This document shows, piece after piece, positions 54,961-63,781 of a DNA stretch of 64,000 bases (within the stretch, counting starts at the first letter, position 1; the number at the start of each line of letters is the position of its first letter). Where the stretch lies: assembly GCF_900128505.1 (NCBI RefSeq), contig NZ_LT669940.1:1212883-1276882 (forward strand). Reading direction: 5' to 3'. Position numbers and translations under genes: made by a program. This stretch comes from Parabacteroides timonensis. Lineage in GTDB: Bacteria > Bacteroidota > Bacteroidia > Bacteroidales > Tannerellaceae. The notes under the pieces are model-generated. The model was not told the origin of the DNA, ran no database searches, and saw only the letters and a program-made list of their open reading frames with translations.

Positions 54961-55848
54961 ATGAAAAGATTATTACTGATCGTGGCAGCCTTTCTCCCTG
55001 TGATGGGCTTGCTGGCTGCCGAAGCCGGACCAATGCCGGCCGATACAATCTTCCGGTTGGAAAAGAAACGCATAGAAGTAAAGGATAACGGCGACCGGAT
55101 GAAAGTCCGCGTTTATGAAGAACAGGAAGACGGGACCGAGGTAGATGACGAAATGGTCTTCGAAGGACAATACCGTGACGGGCAGAGCTACGAGCGACGC
55201 AAACATATCAAGACGCTTAATATTCCTCTTCCTACCTGGGATCGTGATTTCTCCGCACACTGGGCGGGCTTCGGTATGGGCTTCAACAGCTTCACAGGAG
55301 ACGATGTGTCCCTGCGCAAAGGTAACTCGCTGGAATACAATCTTAACTTTATGGAATTTAGCCTTCCATTCTCCCGCTACAACTGGGCGGTAGTGACCGG
55401 TGCCGGTCTGCGCTGGAACCGTTACCGCATCGACGGGAATGTTCATTTTCAGGAGGTGGACGGTATCACTCAGTTAGTTCCTGCCGCCGATGGTATCACC
55501 TATAAGAAAAGCAAGTTGAATATGACCAGTGTCACCATTCCCGTCCTACTGGAGTGGCAGACCAAGAAGGTACGGCATCGCCCGCGTTTCTTTATCTCCG
55601 GTGGTGTTGTCGCTGTAATCAAGACAACCTCTTCATCCAGAGTTGTTTATGAATACGGAAGTGGAAAGACCAGGAAGCAGAAGATGGATGGCGGCATGAA
55701 CCTGCGTCCCGTGACAATGGATCTCCTTTTCCAGGCGGGTGTCGGCTGTATGGGCGTTTACTGCAAATATTCTCCTATCGAAATGTTCGAGAACAATAAA
55801 GGGCCGGCACTCCATCCGGTTTCTTTCGGGTTGCAGATACACTTATAA
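54961..55848 (+). CDS. Outer-membrane beta-barrel protein
   Basis: 295 aa with a signal peptide ending near LLAAEA. A charged N-terminal region is followed by amphipathic strands typical of porin-like barrels (HWAGFGMGFNSFTGD, FSRYNWAVVTGAGLRWNRY, MTSVTIPVLLEWQ, VSFGLQIHL at the C-terminus). Last gene of the sigma/anti-sigma operon, so it may be the stress-responsive outer-membrane product of that system. Confidence 0.72.
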   Translation: MKRLLLIVAAFLPVMGLLAAEAGPMPADTIFRLEKKRIEVKDNGDRMKVRVYEEQEDGTEVDDEMVFEGQYRDGQSYERRKHIKTLNIPLPTWDRDFSAHWAGFGMGFNSFTGDDVSLRKGNSLEYNLNFMEFSLPFSRYNWAVVTGAGLRWNRYRIDGNVHFQEVDGITQLVPAADGITYKKSKLNMTSVTIPVLLEWQTKKVRHRPRFFISGGVVAVIKTTSSSRVVYEYGSGKTRKQKMDGGMNLRPVTMDLLFQAGVGCMGVYCKYSPIEMFENNKGPALHPVSFGLQIHL

Positions 55849-55881
55849 CATAATTTTAATCTCTTTTTCCCGATGATGTGC

Positions 55882-55889
55882 TAACTTTG
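55882..55889 (+). promoter_or_regulatory. -7 element of the MFS gene
   Basis: TAACTTTG, 26 bp upstream of ATG 55916. The -33 region is not well conserved. Confidence 0.5.
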
Positions 55890-55915
55890 CGCCCGAAAAG
55901 TTTAGGTTATCGGTT

Positions 55916-57091
55916 ATGAAGAAAAGTCTTATCGCCCTGGCGTTCGGTACGCTGGGGCTCGGTTTGTCCGAGTTTGTGATGATGGGGATACTGCCCGATG
56001 TAGCGAATGACCTGGGTATATCTATCCCCAGTGCCGGACATCTTATCTCCGCTTATGCGCTGGGTGTTTGTGCCGGCGCTCCCTTACTGGTTTTACTGGC
56101 CCGTACACGACCGTTGAAGCAGATCCTGCTTGCGCTGGTCGCTATCTTTATTGTCGGGAATCTATTTGTCTCGCTTTCACCTAACTACTGGACGATGATG
56201 GCGATGCGGTTTATTTCCGGATTGCCTCACGGGGCCTTCTTCGGTGTAGGCTCTATCGTGGCGGAACGATTGGCGGCGGAAGGGAAGAAGTCGGAGGCGG
56301 TGGCTATTATGATCTCCGGGATGACGGTGGCAAACCTGTTGGCTGTGCCGCTCGGTACTTATATAAGTCATGCTCTTTCGTGGCGGGCTACCTTCTTCAG
56401 TGCTGCCTGCTGGGGACTGGTGGTGTTTTGGTTTATCTGGCGGTGGGTACCATACGTGGCTGCCTTGCCGGATAATGGGTTTAAGGGGCAGTTCCGTTTT
56501 CTGCGCAACCCGGCTCCGTGGTTGTTGATCTTTGCAACGATGTTCGGTAACGGCGGGTTCTTTTGCCTGTACAGTTATATCACACCGTTGCTTACGAAGG
56601 TTTCCGGTGTTCCTGTTGCCGACATGACCTTTATCATGGTGCTTGCCGGGCTGGGTATGTGCATCGGTAATATGTTGGGAGGGAAGCTTTCCGACCTTTA
56701 TACTCCGGGACGTGTGGCGGCTGTTACGCAGGGGGTGATGTGTCTGGCTTTACTGATGTTGTTCTTTTGGTCGGCCAATCCGTGGATGTCCGTCTTGTTG
56801 ATGTGTGTCGGCACGACTTGTTTGTTTGCCGTTTCGGCGCCGCAACAGTTGCTGCTCATACAGAATGCCAAAGGGGGAGAGATGCTTGGAGCAGCAAGCG
56901 TGCAGATCGCTTTCAATCTCGGGAATGCGCTGGGGGCTTATTGCGGCGGACTGCCCATAGAAGCTGGTTACAGCTATCAATATGCGGCTCTTCCGGGGGC
57001 GGCTTCGGCTTTGGCGGGATTTTTACTGTTAAGTTATTTTAGCCGTAGGTTTGAATCTCGACGTATTTCAGCAACTTGTATTCCGGTCTAA
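55916..57091 (+). CDS. MFS transporter, DHA1 (AraJ-like)
   Basis: 391-aa inner-membrane proton-coupled exporter with 12 predicted helices. Helix 1 LGLGLSEFVMMGILPDVAND and the later GAPLLVLLARTRPLKQIL and ISGLPHGAFFGVGSIVAERL are characteristic of the AraJ/YdhP group of sugar or drug efflux pumps. Substrate unknown. Convergent, by one base, with the broken gene that follows. Confidence 0.9.
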   Translation: MKKSLIALAFGTLGLGLSEFVMMGILPDVANDLGISIPSAGHLISAYALGVCAGAPLLVLLARTRPLKQILLALVAIFIVGNLFVSLSPNYWTMMAMRFISGLPHGAFFGVGSIVAERLAAEGKKSEAVAIMISGMTVANLLAVPLGTYISHALSWRATFFSAACWGLVVFWFIWRWVPYVAALPDNGFKGQFRFLRNPAPWLLIFATMFGNGGFFCLYSYITPLLTKVSGVPVADMTFIMVLAGLGMCIGNMLGGKLSDLYTPGRVAAVTQGVMCLALLMLFFWSANPWMSVLLMCVGTTCLFAVSAPQQLLLIQNAKGGEMLGAASVQIAFNLGNALGAYCGGLPIEAGYSYQYAALPGAASALAGFLLLSYFSRRFESRRISATCIPV

Positions 57092-57092
57092 A

Positions 57093-57330
57093 TTATCCAT
57101 CTTTATATGGATAAGAAACTTTTATGTATCTGTCTGAATGAATCTTCCATTCGCATTCTTTAATCAACTCGACCAGTTCGACAACAGCTCCTGTCCAACG
57201 TCGTTTGCATACATGAGGTTTCGGTAGATAAGCATCGCCGTAGTGATTCATCGAAGTCGCGGAACAGTTCTTCCGTGACAGCATGGGTGGCGGATTCCAC
57301 CAAAAGATCCGCCGTGATATGATGGGTCAT
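57093..57330 (-). pseudogene. Frameshifted remnant, possibly RteC-like
   Basis: One minus-strand frame runs from ATG 57330 (MTHHITADLLVESATHAVTE, then ELFRDFDES) and the continuation is in another frame (HYGDAYLPKPHVCKRRWTGA, then VVELVELIKECEW) to the stop at 57093. The join near 57250 implies a frameshift. The RRWTGAVVELVELI stretch recalls the C-terminal part of RteC-type proteins of conjugative transposons, but the match is short and uncertain. Confidence 0.4.
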
Positions 57331-57437
57331 AAATGTTCATCTTTTTAGTTTAAAATCTGTTCTTTCAATTCTCATATTGTTCACACGACAATTGATGGTG
57401 GAGATTTATTTCTTATAAAGCGAACAGCATCAGGCCA

Positions 57438-57683
57438 TCAAAGTAGATATGGAATAACCGTCTTGCTTTTTGTTGGCGGAAAGTCCGCTTGAAATACTGT
57501 TAATAAATTCCTATGATTGTAAACGGTAGCGGTTATCTGTTCTACATTCCGGATGACAGAAATAAACATTTCGATATTTTGTACTCGGTTTCGTTCATAG
57601 AACATGATAGCAGCCATACTGCCGATGACTGCTATCAATATGATGTACCCTATAAGTATTCGATGTTGAAGTAATAATTTCAT
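57438..57683 (-). pseudogene. N-terminal fragment of a sensor kinase
   Basis: 81 codons from ATG 57683. MKLLLQHRILIGYIILIAVI is a transmembrane start followed by FYERNRVQNIEMFISVIRNV, the opening typical of hybrid sensor kinases on Bacteroides mobile elements (RteA-like). No kinase domains follow; the sequence runs into unrelated DNA and stops. Clearly truncated. Confidence 0.55.
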
Positions 57684-57694
57684 TTGAAATAGAA

Positions 57695-58014
57695 TTAACA
57701 ATAAGTCATACCTCTCGCTGTTATGTCTGATGGTAAGATATTGTACTGACGCTTAAATGCTGTCGTAAAATACGAGCGACTATGAAAATCGACACTCCAA
57801 CACACTTCGCTGACACTCTCTTTTCCTTCTTTTAGTAGTTTATAAGCTGCTTCAAGCCGTCGTACTACCAACCACTTTTCCGGTGAGAGATTGGAATACC
57901 AGCATAAACATACACGAGTACGTGTTGCGGCATACGAAATTCATTCAGCCAGTCATCGGGTAGGAAGCAACTGAATACTATATCGTCGAAATTATGTAGT
58001 CTGTCTTCAAGCAT
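57695..58014 (-). pseudogene. AraC-family regulator with internal deletion
   Basis: From ATG 58014 the frame reads MLEDRLHNFDDIVFSCFLPD and QHVLVYVYAG, an AraC N-terminus, then breaks. A second frame starting near 57893 reads LSPEKWLVVRRLEAAYKLLK, SVSEVCWSVDFHSRSYFTTA and FKRQYNILPSD, the C-terminal helix-turn-helix, ending at 57695. The middle of the cupin domain is missing, so the protein is non-functional. Its ATG overlaps the reductase stop as TAATG, showing it was the last gene of the oxidoreductase operon. Confidence 0.75.
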
Positions 58015-58577
58015 TAGAGCGTTTCGAGTAATTCGATAAGACGTTCAGCGTGCACTACCGATACATTTTTTTGTTGCTCGATAAGTTCCGGTGTGGTACG
58101 GTTGCCGTAACTTACGCCACAGGTATAAACACTGCCGCTATACTCTATTTGCGTCAGTCGGCAGGTTGCTTTGTAGCAAGCTAAAAATTCGTCGATGGTG
58201 TAGCCCATCGCCCCCTCGTGGCTATACAATGCTTCGGGTGCTCCCGTTGTGAAAGAGAGAACGAGTTTCTTGCCTTTGAGTTTGTCTCCGGTACTTCCGT
58301 GCGAGAAACCGTGACGGAAAGTCTCTTCCATCCAGCGTTCCAATATGGAGGGTGCGGAGTACCAGAAAAGGGGGAACTGCAACACGACGATGTCTGCCCG
58401 GAGCAATTTTTGCTGTTCGGCTTCTACGTCGATTTTAAAGTCGGGATAAAGTTCGTCAAGCTTTACGATTTCGGCTTCCGACAGCCGTTCGTTCAGGGTT
58501 TCGAGAATCGTTTTATTGGCTACAGATGCGGTAAGATTTGTATGGCCGCTGATAATCAATATATTTCTCATATTCAT
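58014..58577 (-). CDS. NAD(P)H oxidoreductase, flavodoxin-2 fold
   Basis: 187-aa cytoplasmic flavoprotein of the KefF/MdaB/quinone-reductase group. The start MRNILIISGHTN (ATG at residue 3 also possible) holds the FMN-phosphate loop. VVLQFPLFWYSAPSILERWM and LSFTTGAPEALYSHEGAMGY are the two further flavin-site signatures. Likely reduces quinones or electrophiles with two electrons. Last intact gene of the redox operon. Confidence 0.9.
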   Translation of the reverse strand: MNMRNILIISGHTNLTASVANKTILETLNERLSEAEIVKLDELYPDFKIDVEAEQQKLLRADIVVLQFPLFWYSAPSILERWMEETFRHGFSHGSTGDKLKGKKLVLSFTTGAPEALYSHEGAMGYTIDEFLACYKATCRLTQIEYSGSVYTCGVSYGNRTTPELIEQQKNVSVVHAERLIELLETL

Positions 58578-58597
58578 TCTTTTTATTGTTGTTTGTT

Positions 58598-59347
58598 TTA
58601 TGCACCTACACCACCGTCCACTTTATAGTCGGCTCCGGTTACGAAGCTGGCTTCGTCGCTTGTCAGAAAAGCGACGACGGCGGCAACCTCTTCGGGTTGT
58701 CCCATTCGACCGAGAGGTACGCTTTTCGTCACCATATCCTTGTGTGCTTTCGCGGCTTCGTCCGAAAGCTCGGTCTTGCCGTAGATTGGGGTTTCGATGG
58801 GCCCCACGCCGAGTGAATTGACACGCACGCCGTCTTTTGCTAGCTCTTTCGCCCATGCACGTGTCATAGTATAGACGGCAGCTTTCGAGGCGGCATAGTT
58901 CGCCATCGTCGCGATAGGATTGGTTGTCATGGTTGTCGTGACATTCAGGATATTGCCTTTTGCTGCCTTTATCATCGACAGGCAGGCTTGTGTCAGCATG
59001 ACAACGGCACGCACGTTGATGGCAAATACCTTGTCGTATTCCTCGATTTTCATCTCGGTAAACGGGGTGACGGGCGCCCATCCCGCATTATTGACGAGAA
59101 TATCGAGACAACCGTACCGTTCTCCGACAGTACGGATGATGGTGCGTATCCCGTCTTCCGATTCGAGGTCAATGGCAAGATAGGAGATTTTATCACTGTA
59201 AGCAGCTGTTTCGGCAAGTGTCGTTTCCGTGCGGCCTACGATCAATACGTTAGCGCCTTCATCGGCCAGACGTCGGGCGATAGCTCTTCCGATGCCCGTT
59301 CCGGCTCCGGTTACAAGAGCTGTTTTATGATTTAATGATGGATACAT
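58598..59347 (-). CDS. Short-chain dehydrogenase/reductase
   Basis: 249 aa, Rossmann fold. Cofactor loop TGAGTGIG near residues 14-21, NNAG near 86-89, active-site Tyr-x-x-x-Lys in NYAASKAAV, and C-terminal VTGADYKVDGG. At the position 13 residues before the Tyr, where SDRs have the catalytic Ser, the sequence has Thr (NVTTTMTTNP). Arg in LIVGRTE suggests NADP preference. Within the redox operon; substrate unknown. Confidence 0.92.
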   Translation of the reverse strand: MYPSLNHKTALVTGAGTGIGRAIARRLADEGANVLIVGRTETTLAETAAYSDKISYLAIDLESEDGIRTIIRTVGERYGCLDILVNNAGWAPVTPFTEMKIEEYDKVFAINVRAVVMLTQACLSMIKAAKGNILNVTTTMTTNPIATMANYAASKAAVYTMTRAWAKELAKDGVRVNSLGVGPIETPIYGKTELSDEAAKAHKDMVTKSVPLGRMGQPEEVAAVVAFLTSDEASFVTGADYKVDGGVGA

Positions 59348-59379
59348 ATTTCTTATTTGATTTTGTTGATTTTCGTTTG

Positions 59380-60399
59380 CTATCTCTCCGCTTTGGCTAC
59401 AGTCTGCTGCTGTCCTTCGATAGTCCCCAACTTGGCAATATCCTCGTCCGTGCGGTTTCCGTGTATGGTAATATGACTTAGAGCTTCGTTCATAGCGGCA
59501 TATTCGTCAGCCGTAATAGTCACTTCCGCAGCGCCCAGATTTTCAAGAATACGGGCATCGCTACGCATACCGGGTATAGGAACAATATGACCGGAATACA
59601 TCACCCAAGCTAAAGATATTTGTGCGGCGGTACAATGCTTCTCTTCCGCATAGCGGTTGATAAGATTGAGCAGGACTCGATTGGCACGCATATTCTCTTC
59701 GGAGTAACGGGTAATCACGCGCCTTACATCATCTCCCTTAAATTCAGCCGCGGAGTGGTATTTACCGCTTAAAAAGCCGCCTGCCATAGGCGAATAAGCA
59801 ACAAAGCCGATACCTTCAGCCTTGCAATAGGGAATGACATCCACCTCCCACTTGCGTTCCATCAGCGAGTATTCGCTCTGTACAGCTGTTATAGGCGTAA
59901 CGGCATGGGCCGTCTTGAGTTGTTCGAGGGTGGGCTCGGACTGTCCCCATGCACAGATTTTCCCCTCCTTGATCAATTCCCCCATCCAATAGGCAACCTC
60001 CGCAGGATCGTTCTCTTTGGGCACACGGTGTTCCGTGTAAAGGTCGATATAATCGGTTTGCAAACGTCGTAAAGAACTTTCGACAGCTTGTCGGATGCCG
60101 ATACGACTCAATTTGCCTTCCGGATTCTCTTGTCCGGGCAAGACAGCCGGAGTGAATTTTGTAGAGATTGTTATTTCATGCCGGAAAGGTTTCAATGCCT
60201 TTCCCACGAGTTCTTCATTCTTATAACAACTGTATATTTCAGCCGTATCGAAGAAGGTACAGCCTTCCTCGTATGCTTTACGGATAAGACGAATGGATTC
60301 CTCTTCACTCGGACAAGTCCCGTAACCGTGCGTGAAACCCATACAGCCAAGGCCGACAGCCGAGATTTCCAATGTTCCGAATTTTCTTGTTTTCATCAT
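59380..60399 (-). CDS. Aldo/keto reductase (AKR, large YhdN/Tas-like group)
   Basis: 339-aa TIM-barrel NADPH-dependent reductase. Tetrad residues: Asp in FFDTAEIY, Tyr in the same motif, Lys in ISTKF, His in EHRV. GLGCMGFTHGYG at the N-terminus is typical of this subgroup. Reduces aldehydes or ketones; exact substrate unknown. Middle of the redox operon. Confidence 0.92.
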   Translation of the reverse strand: MMKTRKFGTLEISAVGLGCMGFTHGYGTCPSEEESIRLIRKAYEEGCTFFDTAEIYSCYKNEELVGKALKPFRHEITISTKFTPAVLPGQENPEGKLSRIGIRQAVESSLRRLQTDYIDLYTEHRVPKENDPAEVAYWMGELIKEGKICAWGQSEPTLEQLKTAHAVTPITAVQSEYSLMERKWEVDVIPYCKAEGIGFVAYSPMAGGFLSGKYHSAAEFKGDDVRRVITRYSEENMRANRVLLNLINRYAEEKHCTAAQISLAWVMYSGHIVPIPGMRSDARILENLGAAEVTITADEYAAMNEALSHITIHGNRTDEDIAKLGTIEGQQQTVAKAER

Positions 60400-60417
60400 T
60401 CTGTATCTTTTACTTGT

Positions 60418-61065
60418 TTATCTTACGAGTTTTATGCCCCAATTCATATTCCCGGTAGCACTAAGCGCGGCTACCCAGAACGCACCGAGCATTTCAGTGT
60501 AGCGGGACATACTGATATTTCCTAAATCAAGGGTATCTTCCCAGCCGAAATCCTTTAATAGAACCGCTACTTCGGCTTTCGCGTCAGCATCGTTACCGCA
60601 ATAGAAGCCCGTAATGGCTTGCGGTAGTTGCCCCGGATGAACCATCAAATGATTGCAGAGATAGTTCAGTGTTTTTACGACTTTTGTGTCCGGCAGAAAT
60701 TTTTGGGTTTCTTCTCCCAAGCTGGTTGTTCCGCTATACTTTGAATCGAGTGAAATATGCCCATCCTTGTAGATGTACGGATTTGCCAAGTCGATCAACA
60801 GTTTCCCGTTTAGATTTTCTTTTCCGGCAGCGTTTAGCGCTTCGAGCGAGTGGATGCCCTGCACGCAGTTGAATACTCTTTCACCGAATCGGGCAGCATC
60901 GGCAAAAGTGCCGTGAGAAGCCCGCTCACCATTAGCTTTTGCCCAGTTTGCAGCTTTCTCATTGGTGGCATTACGCGCGCCCATCATAACTTCGTGACCG
61001 AGTTCGGTCAATTTCGAGGCGATGTGGCTCACACCATCGCCTGTTCCCAATATTCCGTATTTCAT
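60418..61065 (-). CDS. NADPH-dependent F420-reductase-like oxidoreductase
   Basis: 215 aa with an N-terminal Rossmann motif GILGTGDGVSHIASKL and VMMGARN, followed by LLIDLANPY and VVKTLNYLCNHLM, matching the F420-reductase/NAD(P)-binding family. F420 itself is not expected in Bacteroidales, so it probably acts on another substrate with NADP. Within the redox operon, 4 bp from the next AKR gene. Confidence 0.85.
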   Translation of the reverse strand: MKYGILGTGDGVSHIASKLTELGHEVMMGARNATNEKAANWAKANGERASHGTFADAARFGERVFNCVQGIHSLEALNAAGKENLNGKLLIDLANPYIYKDGHISLDSKYSGTTSLGEETQKFLPDTKVVKTLNYLCNHLMVHPGQLPQAITGFYCGNDADAKAEVAVLLKDFGWEDTLDLGNISMSRYTEMLGAFWVAALSATGNMNWGIKLVR

Positions 61066-61069
61066 ACTT

Positions 61070-61936
61070 TTATTTCTTATTGTCAGGGTTAAATTGCTTG
61101 TCGTAATTCAGAAGGAATTTTACAAGTTCGGGATTACGGTGCGACCAGCGGAAGTCGGCAGGTTTGTCGAGCGGACGGATGCTTTCCATATCTTCCGGTG
61201 TGAGGGTGAAATCGAATACATCCAGATTTTGTTTCATTCGCTCGATGTGCGTGCTTTTCGGAATGGCGATGATGCCGCGTTGCACCAAGTAACGCAAGGC
61301 GATTTGCTGTACCGTTTTATTGTATCGTTCGGCCAAGGCCGTCAGTACGGGATTGGTCAGAAGGTCGGGATCGCCTTGTGCCAGCGGCGCCCAAGCCATG
61401 ATACGTGTATCATAGGGCTTCATTTCAGCTTCAGCGTCCCATTGCTGACTGAATACATTGGTTTTTAGTTGGTTTACGGCAGGTTTTATTTCGGCACATT
61501 CGGCCATATCCACGAAGCGGTCGGGATAGAAGTTCGAGAGTCCGATGGCACGGACTTTTCCGGCCTTTACCGCTTTCTCCATCGCCCGCCATGTTCCCGG
61601 ATAGTCGCTAAACGGCTGGTGGATAAGCAGCAGGTCAATGTAATCGGTGCGCAACTTACGGAGCGATTCGTCGATGCTGCGGGTTGCCTTTTCTTCTCCG
61701 GCATTGGTAATCCAGACTTTGGTGGTGAGAAAAAGTTCATCACGGGACACGCCGCATTTTGCAACGGCATTACCTACGCCCTCTTCGTTATAATAAGCCT
61801 GCGCCGTATCTATCAACCGATAACCCGCGCCGATGGCATCGAGCACGCAACGCTCGCACTCTTCGGGCGATACTTGAAATACACCATATCCTAATACCGG
61901 CATTTCGATGCCGTTGTTCAATTTTACAGTCTGCAT
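61070..61936 (-). CDS. Aldo/keto reductase (2,5-diketogluconate reductase-like)
   Basis: 288 aa. Catalytic set: Asp and Tyr in IDTAQAYYNEEGVG, Lys in TKVW, His in LIHQP. IAIPKSTHIERMKQNL binds NADPH. Closely related to the next gene, indicating duplication. Broad carbonyl reductase likely. Confidence 0.94.
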   Translation of the reverse strand: MQTVKLNNGIEMPVLGYGVFQVSPEECERCVLDAIGAGYRLIDTAQAYYNEEGVGNAVAKCGVSRDELFLTTKVWITNAGEEKATRSIDESLRKLRTDYIDLLLIHQPFSDYPGTWRAMEKAVKAGKVRAIGLSNFYPDRFVDMAECAEIKPAVNQLKTNVFSQQWDAEAEMKPYDTRIMAWAPLAQGDPDLLTNPVLTALAERYNKTVQQIALRYLVQRGIIAIPKSTHIERMKQNLDVFDFTLTPEDMESIRPLDKPADFRWSHRNPELVKFLLNYDKQFNPDNKK

Positions 61937-61978
61937 ATCATTCTGTTTTTAAAGTTAATATTCCATCTGTTTTTGAAA

Positions 61979-62827
61979 TCATTCATGGATTTTGTGTAAC
62001 CCGATACCTTTTACCGTAGGCAAGTCCATATCGTCGTAGATGGGACTTTTTCCTGTCTCCAGCAGGGCGATAGCATCCATTTCCTCTTTTGAAAGTGTGA
62101 AATCGAGGATATTGAAGTTTTCGATCATCCGTTCCTTATGTACGGATTTCGGGATAACTACGATGTTACGCTGGTTCAGCCAACGAAGAATAATAGCTCC
62201 GACGCCCTTACCGTGTCGCTCTGCTATCGCTTTCAATGTCGGATGGTTGAATATGTCATTCTGCCCTTCGGCAAAAGGCGCCCATGCTTCGTGCTGGATG
62301 CCTTCCTGCCGTAAGAAAGCATTGGCAGCCTGCTGCTGGAAAAACGGATGCGTTTCAAGCTGGTTTACGACGGGTTTTATTTCGTTATGCAAGAAAAGGT
62401 CTTGCAGGCGTTCATTAGAGAAACTCGTAACCCCGATAGCCCGGATGCGTCCCTCTTTATAGAGCCGCTCCATCGCCCGCCATGCGGCATAGTAATTCCC
62501 GTAGGGTTTGTGCATCAAGTAGAGGTCGAGGTAGTCCAACCCGAGTTTTTTCATCGAGAGGTCGAAAGCGCGCAGAGCATCGTCGTATTCGTAGTCCTGC
62601 ACCCACAATTTTGTGGTTATGAAAAACTCCTCCCGTTTGATACCGCTTTGTCGGATGGTATTTCCCAACTGTTCCTCGTTGAAATAAGCCGCAGCCGTAT
62701 CGAATTTCCGATAACCGATCTCGATTGCATCATTTACGGCTCGTTCCGTTTCATTTTCAGGAATCTGAAAGACACCGAACCCGATAGCAGGCATCATTAC
62801 TCCATTGCTTAATCTTACATTTTTCAT
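61979..62827 (-). CDS. Aldo/keto reductase (2,5-diketogluconate reductase-like), paralogue
   Basis: 282 aa. Catalytic set in FDTAAAYFNEEQLG, TKLW and LMHKPYG; NADPH site VVIPKSVHKERMIENF. First gene of the redox operon, divergent from the AraC gene. Confidence 0.94.
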   Translation of the reverse strand: MKNVRLSNGVMMPAIGFGVFQIPENETERAVNDAIEIGYRKFDTAAAYFNEEQLGNTIRQSGIKREEFFITTKLWVQDYEYDDALRAFDLSMKKLGLDYLDLYLMHKPYGNYYAAWRAMERLYKEGRIRAIGVTSFSNERLQDLFLHNEIKPVVNQLETHPFFQQQAANAFLRQEGIQHEAWAPFAEGQNDIFNHPTLKAIAERHGKGVGAIILRWLNQRNIVVIPKSVHKERMIENFNILDFTLSKEEMDAIALLETGKSPIYDDMDLPTVKGIGLHKIHE

Positions 62828-62853
62828 ATCCTTTATGGTTTTTAATTCTGATG

Positions 62854-62861
62854 CAAAGTTA
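62854..62861 (-). promoter_or_regulatory. -7 element of the redox operon
   Basis: Minus-strand TAACTTTG, 26 bp upstream of ATG 62827, in the 125-bp region shared with the divergent regulator gene. Confidence 0.55.
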
Positions 62862-62952
62862 CAGGGTACCTATCATTTTATTGTTGCATTATTCGGGGAA
62901 GAATTTTCACTATTCGTGGTTTTTCGTTATTTTCGCAGGAAATGAAAGAGAA

Positions 62953-63780
62953 ATGACACATACAGACTTCGACGGGATTATTTTCGCCGATACATTGCAG
63001 GAATTTAATGCCTTACGATATGCTGGAAGAGTAATTCATATTCTTTGCAGCGGAGGAAATATGGGGTTTACATTTCAGGATACCCGTTATAACATCGCGG
63101 CCGGGGATTATGTAATTCTGCCCAATGCCACGCTCGTATCGGAATTTTCGGACTCCGAAGACTTTCAAGGTATTTTGATGAACCTTTCGGATGCGTTCGT
63201 TTCTTCGATAGCTATTCGCAGTAATTACGGTATTATAGGGTATCTATCGCTTTTACAGAATCCGGTTATGAAACTTTCCTCACATGATTTTCAAATATGC
63301 GAGCAGGCGATGCGCTGTATCCGGCAACGCCTGAAAGATAAAGAGCATCTGTTTTGGGAAGAATTGATGGGAAGCCTGCTTACGGCGCACATCCTCGACC
63401 TTTATGATATTCATGCACGCAGTCAGAATAACATGCAGGTATCGGAGCGTATTACGGTCTTACTGCGAAATTTCATAGAACTGTTATATAACGGCGAATA
63501 TATCCGAAATCGAGATCTCGATTTTTATGCTTCCCGGCTTTGCATAACACCTCATTATCTGTCGGAGATATGTAAAAAGGTAAGCGGCAAACCTGCCACT
63601 TATTGGATCGACCGCTTTACCCTTCAAGAGATTACCCGCTTGCTGCGACAAAAAGAGTTGTCTTTAACTACGATTGCCGAACGAATGAATTTCTCCTCTG
63701 TTTCTTATTTCAGTCGGTATGTGCAAAAGAGGATGAAGATAACGCCGTCAGAGTATAGGAAAGATATATCTGTCCGCTAA
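62953..63780 (+). CDS. AraC-family regulator of the redox operon
   Basis: 275 aa from ATG 62953 (MTHTDFDGIIFADTLQEFNA), chosen over the in-frame ATG 34 codons upstream that overlaps the divergent promoter region. N-terminal cupin-like part (about 20-110) and C-terminal helix-turn-helix pair (about 175-270; RNRDLDFYASRLCITPHYLS, LTTIAERMNFSSVSYFSRYV). Divergent from the reductase genes, so their likely activator; the inducer is probably an electrophile or the operon's substrate. Confidence 0.92.
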   Translation: MTHTDFDGIIFADTLQEFNALRYAGRVIHILCSGGNMGFTFQDTRYNIAAGDYVILPNATLVSEFSDSEDFQGILMNLSDAFVSSIAIRSNYGIIGYLSLLQNPVMKLSSHDFQICEQAMRCIRQRLKDKEHLFWEELMGSLLTAHILDLYDIHARSQNNMQVSERITVLLRNFIELLYNGEYIRNRDLDFYASRLCITPHYLSEICKKVSGKPATYWIDRFTLQEITRLLRQKELSLTTIAERMNFSSVSYFSRYVQKRMKITPSEYRKDISVR

Positions 63781-63781
63781 A

